DNA from: Ascaris suum
Lineage: Eukaryota; Nematoda; Chromadorea; Rhabditida; Ascarididae
DNA: 64,000 nt
Direction of reading: 5' to 3'
NCBI GenBank assembly: GCA_013433145.1
Contig: CM024190.1
Coordinates: 5,845,620-5,909,619 of the forward strand
A model generated the notes under the pieces. It did not search any database. It had not been told where the DNA came from and worked only from the letters and a program-made list of their open reading frames with translations. Both the position numbers and the translations under genes were made by a program. Of the stretch, positions 13,801 to 25,852 are shown in pieces (the stretch's first letter is position 1; every line of letters begins with the position of its first letter).

Positions 13801-16122
13801 GAGAGCTGAGGCTCATCTACGAGAGCCAAACGGCGATTCACCAAGTTATGCAGCAGATTGAGCAAAAACTCCGTGAAATTAGGTAAGTCTTGTTATTTGC
13901 TTGGCGATATTACGGCACAGAGTTGCCTCCTCGTTGGTTGGCACTCCATCGTGCAAACTAGAATGGCCTATAGGGTTATCTTTTCCGCAAAACATTGAAA
14001 ATCGTTCATTACTCTATGACGTTTCGAACGCGTGAATTGTTAGTGACTATTTTTATAGTGAGAGGAGGACTACTTCCCCTCAAAGTCTCTAGGCTGAAGA
14101 CGTGTTCGAAATTGCATGCTATATAAGTCCTACCTTGGTTGGGAGGAACTGCTTTTAATTTTACCGCATTTTGCCTTGGTGAGTTTAAGTGGAGCATAAG
14201 GAGTCATGAACTGATGTGCCGGATTTGATAGGGTGGATAAGAGAACTGTGCTGAACTGTGAGCTGTGGAGAACTGTTCATCCATTTTCGTGTTATATTGA
14301 TAATGTTTTACAACTCACAGCAGATTTGTTCCACCAAAAGCTATTGCACGGGAGCACACCATCTTCTACAGCTCTTTATTCTTGAGTTTCTCCGATAATC
14401 TTTAGCTGTTATGCCACTAATGTGACAGTTTTATTCCCATTGAGCTATATGGCAACTCGTAGTTGCGATTTTTCAGCCAACAACAAAATGTGCACACTTC
14501 AATGTTGCAACAGGGAAGTGCTTCCGGAGGGGCGGCGCAGGCCGGAGGACAAGTGGTTGCTGCTGGAGGCTTCCAGCAGCATGAGAAGAACGAGGCCCTA
14601 CAGGTGAGTTTCGCTGTTCCCATTTATTAACTGCCATTCAGTTATGGGAGGAATGATGACAATTTTTTCGCCGTATGGTATGAAAGACTGCGGTAGTTGT
14701 GCAAGAATACGGCCCCCCTATTCAGCGGATACGTCTGTCATGGCATTACACAGCTGAACTTTCGTTTATGGACTTCTTCTTTGTGATGCAAATGAACCTG
14801 ATCATTCGTCCAGAGTATAGAGTGACTAATATCTTCTTCGGCGATGAATATCCCCCCCCCCCTCTCCCTCATAAGCCATAACATCGAGTTTCTTCGAGCT
14901 GTTACAGTTCCTACGCCATACTGTTGATTAAGCTATATAAGCGCACTTGGGTCTATTCGAACTTATTCTGGGGCCGAAAATGTATCCAGAGTGAGCCCGG
15001 AAGCTCGAACCGAGGCATTGAATCAAACGGATTGACCTGTTAAATTGCAGACGCTGCGCGATCTGTCGTCAAGCATTCGAGACATGAAGAACTACGTAAA
15101 CGAGATCTTCACGCGTACTTACAACATGGAGCAGAAACTAACGGGAGGCACAGCCACCGCCGCAGTTGCGGGCATGCAGCCCGACGCTGCCATAAAGCAG
15201 TTCCTGGAAGGCATCCAGAATGACGTCAGACAGATAAGAACTTCCCAGTTAGCACAGGTAATTTATTTTCTTTCCTCTTTGTCAAGTGTAAGGAAGGATA
15301 GGGGAAAGCTGAACGCTTTAGAACTCGGTAGAAGGTAGTATATTCAGAATTTCATACCAGGGCTGGAATTCCCTGTGTGGACCATGTTTGCATCCTCAGT
15401 GGACCTAAATAGTGTTAAAGGGATCCAGCGCAATAGTGGGTGTAACGTTTTGCATGATCTACAGATACTTGTCACATACACATATGAGATATGGCAGAAC
15501 ATTCGAAGTTTGTTTCAGGGTGGCGTAGCAGGAGCAGGTTGTCCTAACGCCGCTTGTCTCACTTCGACGTTCTTCCTGGTGATCATCACTTTGCAAAGTA
15601 CCGCCCTTCTTGCCGTCCTCCTACTAAAGTATGTCTCCTGTCTTTCTTTGCAAGGTTTCTATTTTGAAATGAAAACGCATTGTACTGAGATTTCGTGACG
15701 GTAGTTTTTTAAATCATTGAACTGTTTCTTGCGAACTAGTCGTGATGGAGTTGCGGACGAGAAGTCCGTAAGCGAAGGTGAAGACTTGGTTATCCTTTGC
15801 ACTGAATCGTCAACTAGGATGGTTTACTCCACTTTCATGGAACAGGACTGGAATTCCCACGGCAGCGCATGTGACTGTTGAGGATATTATCACACACAGA
15901 GGTACCAGCCCACTCAGTTATAAAGCAAGTCCTGCCGCCATAGAGTAGCGAACTTTTCTTGAGGCCACGAAATCGTACATGGTCTTGTTCTGTCAGCAGA
16001 GTGACCCATATCGCACTGACATGATGTACCTTTGTGCCGATGCAGGAGCCTGTGAGTGTTTTGCTTCTCGTAATGTACAAGCTCATTTTAGAGGAAGGCC
16101 GGACAAGGCGAAGTTCTACTAG
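10829..16122 (+). CDS. ile-1: ERGIC-53 / LMAN1 L-type cargo lectin
   Basis: Exons: 10,829-11,078; 11,584-11,723; 12,167-12,323; 12,605-12,769; 13,203-13,380; (13,439-13,576); 13,676-13,882; 14,477-14,603; 15,051-15,257; 15,519-15,628; 16,092-16,122. All phases agree, giving 569 aa, or 523 without the bracketed exon (human 510). A signal peptide (LGCSAFIISLWALVECQA) leads into the L-type lectin domain with GRIGADGLAVWY, FFDSFDNDGQKNNP (calcium and mannose site), QYDHQTDG, GCQKDFRNKPFP and GISAATGGLADDHDV, all ERGIC-53 landmarks. A coiled-coil stalk (ATQRELRLIYESQ, then an Ala/Gly/Gln-rich insert) is followed by a membrane span (FFLVIITLQSTALLAVLLL) and a short tail ending KAKFY. That tail combines a KxKxx-type COPI retrieval signal with an aromatic COPII export signal. 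The protein cycles between ER and Golgi, exporting high-mannose glycoproteins. An acceptor-like AAAG sits 6 nt upstream of the ATG. The gene symbol is by homology. Confidence 0.92.
13439..13576 (+). CDS. possible cassette exon of the ERGIC-53 gene
   Basis: A 138-nt open segment (46 codons, a multiple of three) flanked by AACCAG and GTCAGG. It joins in phase to both neighbours, but skipping it is also in phase. It would add an acidic stretch (DDCLDIISYLDMQPGEF) between the lectin domain and the coiled coil, where human ERGIC-53 has no counterpart that I recall: the human sequence runs straight from the EKxKYxxEF helix into FQKGHPD. The exon may be lineage-specific, alternatively spliced, or simply an open piece of intron. 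The first part of the next exon (VYFLKDVLKELIL) is likewise absent from the human protein. Confidence 0.4.
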
Positions 16123-16807
16123 GCGTCGACGTCCGCCTCTACACACCCCACTTGTTGTTTTGAATGGCTGTACAGTGTTCGGTGCTGGCTTTCTCCGTAC
16201 CTTTTCACTTTGTTATGGCACAGCTTTGTTGTTATATTGGTTAATTTTTCGAGTTTTCGAGATTTTGGTGGATATTAGATTGGTTTCTGTTACGTTCATA
16301 TAAAAGGCAGTTAGACCACGAACGTCACATATCAAAGGCACCTCGCCCCTCGTTTATATTCTGATTAGCCACGGCTAAACATGTTGGCGCTAAGCGCAAA
16401 ATAAAATCACAACATTACATCGGAAGCTGCATTTGCCTCATCGTCCCCTGTCGAAGTTCTCACAAGAATTATCTTTTCTAAATGAGCTCATTTGTTCTTG
16501 CTCGAACACTAGTCGCAATTCTTGCAGCCGATTTACGAAGGTGCAGTCTAATTAAAAGAACGTGGAGAAAAACGTTGTTGAGGGGACCCAAATTAAGTCA
16601 CAAATACATTCTTAGTCAAAAATTCCTCTATGACGATCATATTTCTGTTGCCGTGAAAGAACCATCAAAGAACTGAGTGCTACCAAACGGTGACTGATCA
16701 AGACATTACACACATGGGCATTAACGGGCTTCCATATGATAATAATAGCAGCAAAATGCAATGCCACGCTTCATGATTCACTTAGATACTGAAGTAGCTA
16801 GGGATAA
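16123..16807. other. convergent 3' intergenic region (ERGIC-53 / FPPS)
   Basis: The 3' ends of the two genes face each other across 685 bp. An AATAAA on the plus strand at 16,400-16,405 is a likely poly(A) signal for ERGIC-53, giving a 3' UTR of about 0.3 kb. No clear AATAAA for the minus-strand FPPS gene is seen. No further gene is supported here. Confidence 0.5.
16400..16405 (+). terminator. poly(A) signal AATAAA of ERGIC-53 gene
   Basis: A canonical AATAAA hexamer lies 278 nt after the stop codon, in a stretch without other coding signal. Assignment is by position only. Confidence 0.45.
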
Positions 16808-19800
16808 TTACTTTCTGCGGTTGAAGAGCTCGCTCAATGCAAGACGAAGGACGCTCCTGAGATCGACAAGCTTAAAGTATTCGATATCATCAAGTAAGAT
16901 CCGCGAATACTCTGCCTCGAATCGACCGAATTCCTCTCCCACACGCAATTCCCCCAGTAACTTTTTGAGCGTCATCTCGCTCTCGTCTGATCGACGACCA
17001 AAGTTTTCCTGAAATGTTTCTATCAGGCTCTTCATAATACCTAAGCACTAACTACCCTTTATTTATCTGTTCGCAAGCTTTTCACTGAACCATTTTAAAC
17101 ATAGGCGACTTATAGACTCAGGCGGCCAAAGTTTATATCTTATTCTTTTGGCATAATCGTGCCTCGTAATTCCACTTCTATTTTCTCCAACTTTGCCTTC
17201 TCAGCTATCTACTTATAGACTCAGGCGGCCAAAGTTAAATCTCACATTGCAAACGCAATCCCTTCTCATCGGCCATTACCCTTTGTCAGCGCTCAGGTTT
17301 CGCAGTATTGTTGCAGAGGATAGCGGGATACTGGTTTCCTTTTCAGCTTCACCTAAACTATTTTCGTACTAATAGAGAATGCGATGTATCGAACCTTTAA
17401 CCTGCCACTTCATTTTGCTGCATCCCTTCTCTTCTCTCTTATTAGGTACCCTAAATGCATAAGTGCGCAGTCTCGTCTTTAAATCGTCCCTTACTTCCGA
17501 AATGCTGTCAAAAGTTGTGCACGAATACGCAATATGCAATCTGCTTTACGGTGATACTAGAACAGCTTACCAGCAAAACGGAAATGCAGCAGTTTTATAT
17601 CCGCAAACGTGGTCCTCTCTTTTTGGCAATCGAACTTTGGCTGAATTGAGTGCACCGCAAAAAACCAACCTCAACAAGACGCTGTGGGTGGCCCATTCAC
17701 GTCTCAAATCAATTTGCAGCAATCGAAGTTGAAATATGCGCAAAAACACATCAACTGCTTCTAAAGGTCACTGGAAGGCAATGAACGCTCCACTCTTTTC
17801 CGCATCCGAACAAAACCCTCTCAAAGTGCTAGTGCAAATGCATATGTACATTAAAAGGATCGGCAATGAAGGGTCTTTGAATGGCATATATCCGAACTAT
17901 TAGTGACGGCATGAAACGTGACGAAACTAATCATGGCAAAACAGTGCGACGCAATAAAACATCAAAGAAGTGAGCGGTGAAACAATTCATCACTACACAT
18001 AAATCCAACTGCTAAAGACCATACATTCCATTTTCAGCTAATAAGATTTGCCGACCGTTAAAAGGAAATAATCAGTCAGCATGCCGAATCAACAACATAT
18101 TTGGCGCAAACGGAACTCAATCTGTAATAGAAATGCTTGATGGCGAAAAAAACTATATACTTTCCGTTCACAGTGCTTCATACATCCATTCAGTTCACTC
18201 GCTCATCTCATGCAATTTCAATCACAGGTGTCAGATTATAAAAGTGTGTTGATGTGGCGTCACCTCAAACATCGCAGTGTACTGTGGTTGATGCCGGAGC
18301 CTTTCAGCTGCTTTGCATGTCACCCACGTGCATTTGCCTTCACGTAGATCGCTTCCGACTTTACCCGTTACGAGTGGATCGCCGAAACAATCCAAGTAAT
18401 CATCCTGGAAGTCATCCTGTCAATCATCTTTCCTGATAACCGCATTCCCAATCTTGCTCCGTTCGCATTAGTCGAATTCAAAACACGACCGACTGTAATG
18501 GCTACTTTTCCACCTTATGACTGGACAACGTGATAACGTTGTGGGGAATACAAAAGTCAAAACGTGAGACGCATTGACGCACAACGTCGACCACTACGCA
18601 GAAACGAATAAACTAAAGCAAGCGCTCTGGAAATCCTGCCATGCTATTGCACGGACGTACCAGAAAGCAAACCTACCAGGCGCTCAATGCAATACATCAT
18701 ACTTTTACTCTTTTCATATAATCAATGCCTAAAACACTTACTCGCTTATAGAGTGGTTTAATAAATTGATAGAGAAATATTTCGCCGAAAGTAAATAAGC
18801 TTTTTTCACTTCTTTCTCAACAACCAGATTAATTAATCCACCAAGCCGATCGATATGCGCCAAAGTGGCACTTTAATTGTGCAAAGAAAAAGTGAAAAGG
18901 AAAAATCAACGAATGAGATAAACAAATAATCATTACCTGTGCTTGAAACAAATAGCCCAGTTTAAATGCGATCCTTTCGGTTTCATCAGCGTACATAAAG
19001 CGATCAGCGAGCAGCATCGCTACTCGAAGCGGGGCAAAACACGTATAGTAACTTGTCTTGTGAGTCACGATGTCACCATATCTGAACCCTTAACGGTAAA
19101 ACAATGAAACACCGAGCCTTCCAAAGCAACACCTTCACAGATTCATCTCCATCACTTCGCTTTTAATTTTCAGTCATTTTTATCGCAGCGAAAAGGCGAC
19201 ACTTTAAACATAAAACAAAACAACCGCTCCCACTCATTTGTACACATCAATTTTTTTCTTCTTTGGCAATTTCAGAACACCATACAACTATTTAAACGTT
19301 GCAGATCTCGTACAACGATCTCTCTAGAACAACAACAACAACAACAATTTTATTAATCTTAAGCAAAAGCTAAACAGAACTATCGAAACAAGGGCACAGT
19401 CAAAATAATAGGAAGTCAGAAAAAGCGATCGCCATCCTCAGACTCCGGCAACTTACACAGAAAGAAGACAGCACAAATAGTCGAAGAAAGAAAAAAAAGA
19501 TAGCAAAAGTATTAAGTGCCGTCCTTGCGGATTTTCGCCCCTTGTGGAGAAATTTCCAAGCCTGCCTTGACGCCATATCAGTACGAATAAAAAGCCGGAA
19601 TACGGAACCACCTTGGCTCCACACTCCAATTCTTTCGAACTACAGATTCAACTAGGGTTAAAATAAAGAACGGCGCTCGACCCCTTGATTCAACATTTTT
19701 CACCAAGAATCAAACACATATTCAACTCCGGAGCCTGTCTATGGCTTTGTGCCAAACCTGCACAGTTTAAACGCATCTTGGGCAATCAACGATTAGAGAT

Positions 19801-22688
19801 AAACTCTCCTTCTTTACCTTAATGCTTCTTTTTAGAAGTAACACTGACTGACTACTACATTAAAAAGCGAGAGTAATATCCATGTAACAAAGCCCTTGCC
19901 TTTCCCACGTGCAATCCTTCAAGCCAGACGTGCTGTTATCCAGCATCTGCCCAATTACGGTCATTTGCTTCGCCTTAAAAAACAGTTAACGTCAAAAGCG
20001 CACACTTCTATAGCTAGCATGCAAACAGCATTAAGATATGTCTGAAAATGACCGAAACAAAACAATAATCAAAAACTTCCTAGGCAAGTCGTCAGGGTCA
20101 TCATGGCGTTCGTAAGAAAAACGACCAACTAATTCTCATAAAGAGGCTGATTGAAAACTGTGTCGTTTACGTAAAGAACTATGAACAGCCGCCTCACCTT
20201 TCGATGCCCCAAACAGCCGAATGCGAATAGTGCCATTCTGTAATAGTTCCCTTGGAAGGGTACATGACGATCCTTTTCCCTTACAACGCGGCCTGAAACT
20301 CAAGGTGAAAAGCTTACGCGTAGGAAGATACTGCTGACGGTGTCCTTGTTTGGGTCGTTCTCCAGCACGTCGTTCAACACCTCATTTATCACAGAGTCCA
20401 GCAGTAGGCCATCGTTTATCGCATTCAGACCAACATCTGGCTGGATTCGTTGTACGTATTAGGCAAATAACAATTTATATACTCTTAAGTGGCGCTTTCT
20501 AAAAATTCGGAAATTTCTTTGTTTGTAGCGGCTTCCTTCGAACCTACCAACGAACACTCATTATAGATTTCATCTCAACATCAGATTCTCGCTCTTCCCC
20601 TTTCCTGATTTCAAAATCGAGAATTGCTGGAACTTCATTCAGTTATAAATTCTTAGCCATCAATAGAAGATGAGCAAAAACGAATTCCACTACCATGGAA
20701 AATTCAGCCAATACATCAGGACAATTAGAAAACTGAAGGAAAAGCAAAAAATCTATTCAAGCAAAGCGAAATTATCTACTTACAGTGGGAAATCCATTTG
20801 AAAATAGGAAGAATACAAGTCGTTTAGTTGATTCCTCCTCTTCCTCTTCCCCCTTGCATGTGGAAAACAAGCAACCTGTTACCCTCTTTGGTTACTAAAA
20901 CGACAACGAAGTGGTTGGTTCTGCTTTATTAAATAAAATTATCAGCAAAAGGCACTCAATGGTCGACCCACACTCACCGGCACGGGTATGCATTTCAACG
21001 CACAAATTCAAGTCTAACTTTATTTATTCTGAGTTGACCTAATTACCATAAAGCTCGACTCCACTCACATCTCTGAAATAACATTTCGAGGAAGATTCAA
21101 AACTTAACACATCTAGATCTTCGATTAAATTCCATCTGATCAAATGGACATTTTTCGTTGCTTCCTTGTATTAGTCATTAAACTTATTGAAACTCGAGGG
21201 AAGTAGGCGGTAATCATTGGCAACTCCCGCTGAAATCGACGGAAGCAGACAAAACAAACCGGTCGCATATACATTATTTAACATATTATCAGACGTAGCA
21301 TAACTTCTTGCCACCTCGAAGTGTAATTTATACTTGACAGTGTTACAGTCCAAGAGGATGATAGAATGCAAAAAATGGGCAGAAGCTGAGAACGGGAAAG
21401 AATTTCACCGCTATTAAGTGGGATTGTGCAAAGACCGAAAACAATAGAAATCCTAACAAACAAGCGTTAATGCTTTCTTGAAGCGTACTGCTCTAAAAAA
21501 AACCTCATTTCCATTAATCAACCTTGATAAGGGGACGAAAATGAGATAAATTTGAATGACCATCGCGCCTAAGCTCGAGCTTAGATTATTTATTCCTAAG
21601 TTGATTAAAGCTTGAGAACTAATACAATAAGAACTAGTTAAGTGTTTTATAGAGTTTTTCGGAACAGATCTTCGACAACGGAGTCGTCTCTGAGCAATGT
21701 TGATTCACTAACCTCTAAACATACACACTAATCGTACAGCTTTGTTATGGTCAGCTAATGGCAGCAAACCCTCAGCATTTTACACGATCGTTGAAAGACA
21801 ACGATAAATTCACCACTGCGAAACAGTGTAACGGTGGAAAACGTCGGTAATTTTGATAAAACCACCTTCCAATTAGCGAAATTGCATAGATTTCGTGAGG
21901 AAGCTGTGTGATAAAATCACTTCAAAAAAATTGCAATTTATAAGCTGCGCAGATAATTTCGCAATACTCGGAAGGTTCATTCAATAATCGCCGAAAATCC
22001 CCATGATATTCCCAATTATGGCAGAATAAATTCTTCATTCAAAACCCCTCTTATTTCGCTAGCAGAAAAAAAAGCAATTTACCTCCGCACTTGTTCAGTG
22101 ATCAAACACTTATCTCAACGGTTGTCGAGTGATAAACAATTACTGCAAATTAAAATCCCTCCGGATAGTACGCTCCCACCTCCCGATTTCAAATCTTTCC
22201 AGAGTTATGCTTATCGTTCAATCGAGATGAATAAGACACCTACCAAAGTATGCCAACAGGGTTTGCCTCGTCTTGTCGTGCTCCTGTCCATCACGTCATC
22301 AAAAATGAGGAAAAACGCCTGCAGAATTTCAAGACAGGCTCCCACAGTGGCCACTTGTTGAATACGTTCACGTGTCGCGTGTCTGTCCAGTGCGTTGTAT
22401 GCAGCCACCAACAAACGTCCTCGCACACACTTCCCACCGATCACCGCATGTTCGAACAACTAAAAGCACGACCTCCCCAGCATGCCACATAACCCTTAAA
22501 ACTTTCTTAATTGCCGCCTTCACGACCCGAGAATACCAACAACCGAGTTGGACAGTAGAAGCAAGGGAAAAGCTCCCCAAATTAACGATTGGATAGAAGT
22601 CATCAAAAGTACCAAATAAGTAAAAAAAAAAAGATAAAATGCACGTGGTCATTCCGCCAAAAGAATGCATAGAAAATGGCCTAAGCAT
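16808..22688 (-). CDS. fdps-1: farnesyl diphosphate synthase
   Basis: Minus-strand exons, 5' to 3': 22,688-22,503; 22,459-22,244; 20,440-20,318; 19,973-19,900; 19,081-18,937; 18,404-18,264; 17,008-16,808; about 361 aa. It condenses IPP with DMAPP and then GPP to make farnesyl-PP, the precursor for prenylation, dolichol, ubiquinone and heme A. Landmarks in order: VIGGKCVRG (human AIGGKYNRG); first Asp-rich motif in [24 protein letters not shown] (read LQAFFLIF then DDVMD), with the aromatic pair before it that sets a C15 product; [22 protein letters not shown] plus [10 protein letters not shown] (second DDxxD); [12 protein letters not shown]; and a C-terminus ending FNRRK, like human YKRRK. 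Intron 1 is only 43 nt. The intron after 19,900 starts with GC. The N-terminal 28 residues are the least certain; the start was chosen because an acceptor (TTTCTTTGAAG) lies just upstream of the ATG. Symbol by homology. Confidence 0.92.
17108..17236. repeat. two 26-bp direct repeats in last FPPS intron
   Basis: A 26-bp sequence (ACTTATAGACTCAGGCGGCC then AAAGTT) occurs identically at 17,108-17,133 and 17,211-17,236, offset by 103 bp. It lies inside the last intron of the FPPS gene, near its 3' end. Function is unknown; it may be a remnant of a mobile element or a local duplication. Confidence 0.8.
19328..19348. repeat. AAC microsatellite
   Basis: A short run of AAC triplets in an FPPS intron. 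Confidence 0.85.
19898..19974 (-). other. exon 4 with GC splice donor (GC-AG intron follows)
   Basis: FPPS exon 4 (19,973-19,900) ends GAAAG|GCAAGG on the minus strand. The frame before it (IGQMLD ... WE) aligns with the IGQTLD block of FPPS, and only this junction supplies the two bases that join in phase to the next exon ([10 protein letters not shown]). AG|GCAAG is the usual consensus of the minor GC-AG intron class. No GT donor in the needed phase is present. Confidence 0.75.
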
Positions 22689-23107
22689 CAATCAAAGAGC
22701 TCACTTCAAAGAAAAATTCGAGAGGAATTAGGCTCTCAGTGAGGTGCCTTGACCATTTCCTTTTAAAAAATGGCGAGCCAAGATGTCAACGTTTCCTTCA
22801 AAAAGTCTCGGTTTAGAGCTTGAAACTATTGCCGGAAGCAAAAGTCGGTCTGGAGGAAAATCGAACAGAGAGATTCTTGCAACCAGAGGATAAGTGAAAC
22901 AACAGTAAAGGCTACAGGACATTGGCTAGCTGGGTTACAAGAGAATGTGAGGCAAACTGAAACGAGCAGTAATAATATGGTTTTGCTAGGTAAGAACTCG
23001 GAAGGCATTCATTATCTGAGCCAAGGAATAACTGCTACCCTCTGCCCTCTCCTATGACGAATGCCCGTGAGCAAGGTATAGCTCCATCGAAACACAGCTG
23101 GTATTAG

Positions 23108-23427
23108 TGTCCTATGCGAAGGCAGCTAGACAACAATTCATCAGCATTTGTATCGGGCTTCTCCACAGCAAACTTTTAGCGGACAAAACCGTCTCCTGTG
23201 AGTCACTCTCGGATCCTTTTACTGGAGCACCCTTTTCAACTGAGTCGCCCCAACGGAGTACTTCTCACAAGCAGTCCTCCAATTTTTTCGACCGGAAGGC
23301 TCCCTCACTGAAGGAGTTCATCGATGAAAACTATCTTCATTTAGCTCATTTACTTGGTCATATTTGTTTCGCATCGTTTAGCTCATTATTTAGCCAACAT
23401 TGCCCGTCGCTTGCAAGACTGTCTTGA
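23108..23427 (+). other. unassigned plus-strand open frame
   Basis: After an acceptor-like GGTATTAG there is an open frame of about 106 codons with moderately high GC, including RKAPSLKEFIDENYLHLAH. No strong donor follows (only CTTG|GTCATA), and I recognise no family. It could be a lone exon, a gene remnant or chance. It is on the opposite strand to both neighbouring genes. Confidence 0.2.
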
Positions 23428-25569
23428 TTGAAGAACTAACAGCAGCAAACAACTACTCGATGGTTGCAGAAAACACGACAGCAACAATTCAGCGCAAACG
23501 AACACAGATGGGTTAGAATGTGTTGCAGCAATTCCGAATCTGGAAGAGAGGCCGTCAACTGGAAATAAGAAGCTTTGACTCATCTACATTCTATCAAATG
23601 AGTCATTAACTGCGATTTTCCTCTCTATAGTATTCAACAAAATGCTAAATGAAATGCTCATATCTTTATAGCTCCAGGAGACTCAGCGATAAACTAAACC
23701 CGAAGTGAAACGATTTCAACAGCATGATGGTCGCAAAGTGAACACGACAAACCTTATCTATTCTATTCGCACAGTACGCAGCACTGTCACCAGCAAGCGT
23801 AGCGCATAGAGATCGGCACACTGATTTCTTGACTGCGCTCAGGCAACTCAACATCAATTCCCGGCTCATCGATGCCTTCCTTGAATTGCTACTCTTTCGT
23901 CGGCTAAACATCTTCTTTGTACATATAGCTTCGCAGCAACGATCCAAATCGATCACATTAGACAGTCAGAACGAAAATAATGCACTTCATTGCTCATCGT
24001 GTAGCCTACTTTCCCATTTCTCATAAGCCCTTTATTTTAATTAACCCCCTCGAAGGTGTCCATTTCGGAAAGCAGCGAACCCTAGAAACCTCGTAGCCCA
24101 CCTCCCGTTTTCCAAGCCACCTCTCCATCGCGTTACGGTTTTATCACGAATACACGCCCGCTCTATAATAAGCGAACGGCTTAATCTCACTCCCTCAAAT
24201 ACACACCGTTTTCGAAAACTACGAACGCTACACATTGCCACAATGTTAGTGGAAAACAGGGTTCGAGGCCTGGATCCCAGCATTATCTCCACCTACGGTT
24301 CGGTTCAATGTTGGTTGGCGCATTCAAAAGTTATAGCAACACCACCTACCGAAAATGGTGCACCACCTTGATAAATCGTGCAGCTTAGTATTTGCTAAGC
24401 TGCGGGTTATTTTAATTTAAATGCGTCGTTGGCTTTGGCGCTTATCTGAATGAAAAACGCCGAAGCACTTGAAAGCGTTCTGTTCTTCAAAGCCTACGTA
24501 AAATCTCAACGCTGCACACCTGACATTATAAGTCCTAAAAACTTAAAGCCAACTACTTTGCAATTAAAAAGAATAAGGGCCGGATATGATACACTGGGGA
24601 AGGGAGACTATATGTGACTTTAGTGACACTTAGGTGGTGCCTAAGCAAATTAATTTATACGCCGTTATGCAATGTTCAGGATCTGCGCAGCTATTACTGA
24701 AAGGACAGGAATACATCCGAAGTGAGTTAACGTGCATTCGTAAGTCACCGCAACCAATGTAATACTTTTGAGAGCACAACTCCGCAGTTCACACATAAAG
24801 GCGGCACTGCAAGACCTTTTAAAAACGACGTTATACTGCAGCATATTCCTTACTCGTAGCACTGCACATAATACTGGTGTCCTATCCAGACATAACCTAG
24901 TACCCGAATTCGGCAGTGCCCCACTTCGTACCCACTTCCCATTTGACTCGAGCAGTAAACAAGAAGTTGAAAATTCGGCAGTGATGAGTATGCGGGTGGG
25001 AATTATTCATAGGTAATCGCAACACGTACGCGATGCAATTGCGAGGTATAAACCATAGGATGAGTGAGGCGTGACATCACAGAGACAATTCTCCTTTATT
25101 GTGATCCTAAAAGAATTTGTAGACAACTGCAATAAACACAGAGAATGCTGCATGAAAAATCAACACACGAGAGAGGACAGCGTTCAGCATAAATACCCGC
25201 CCCACTGTAATGAAGGAAATAGAGCAGTGCACGACAATTACTGGCTTTAGCACCACATTGCAAATAGGTGAAACATTCGATTCAATGAAGCATTTATTCC
25301 AATGACAACTCCCATCCGATCATTCACAAACAGCGACAAACACCACCTGCCGAAACCGTTCTCCATCAAAACACTTTATTATTTACTGATAACAGCTTAA
25401 AGCAGAACATGAATAGAGGCGCAGCAACTTGTATACAGTGCAGAAGATCTGCGAATGTTGCATATTCGACGAATCCATTCGTCACTTCCTTTCCACCACT
25501 TTAAGGGCAGATAGATGCGCGAGTGTAAATAGTACGCATAACACTCCATCCCTTAAACTACCTTTTGCA

Positions 25570-25575
25570 TTTATT
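25570..25575 (-). terminator. possible poly(A) signal of WAVE gene
   Basis: TTTATT on the plus strand (AATAAA on the minus strand), 278 nt past the WAVE stop codon. Assignment is by position only. Confidence 0.4.
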
Positions 25576-25852
25576 GCTTAACTGCTCAGCCGGAAACTAA
25601 TCTGATTGCCTCTTCAGGTAAATATTCCCTCAAAAACTATCGAAACCTTTACATTGCGAGATAAAAAAAGCGTTTCCGCCCTACCAAACCATAAAAATAG
25701 TAGAAAATAAATACAAATGAAGTCAATAAGATTTCAGGGAAGAAAAACAGTTATTAATGGGGGTAGAAAGGAAGCTGCCAAATAAACTGAGAGATGTCGG
25801 AGAAAGTGGAAGGCATTCAAATAAGCGGAATGAAGCTGCAGCGGTGCGACCT

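Larger units (their letters stand above)
22689..25852. other. spacer between WAVE and FPPS genes
   Basis: Minus-strand genes flank this 3.2 kb spacer, WAVE upstream and FPPS downstream. An AATAAA on the minus strand at 25,570-25,575 could end the WAVE transcript, 278 nt past its stop. A plus-strand frame at 23,108-23,427 codes for 106 residues with near-coding composition (listed separately). The rest shows only short frames. The spacer is far longer than the roughly 100 bp usual within C. elegans operons, so co-transcription is not supported by distance. Confidence 0.5.

Noticed and set aside
18254..18436. Plus-strand open frame
   Set aside because: It is antisense to FPPS exon 6, which carries the second Asp-rich motif.
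22250..22492. Plus-strand open frame of 80 codons
   Set aside because: Antisense shadow of FPPS exon 2 with the first Asp-rich motif.
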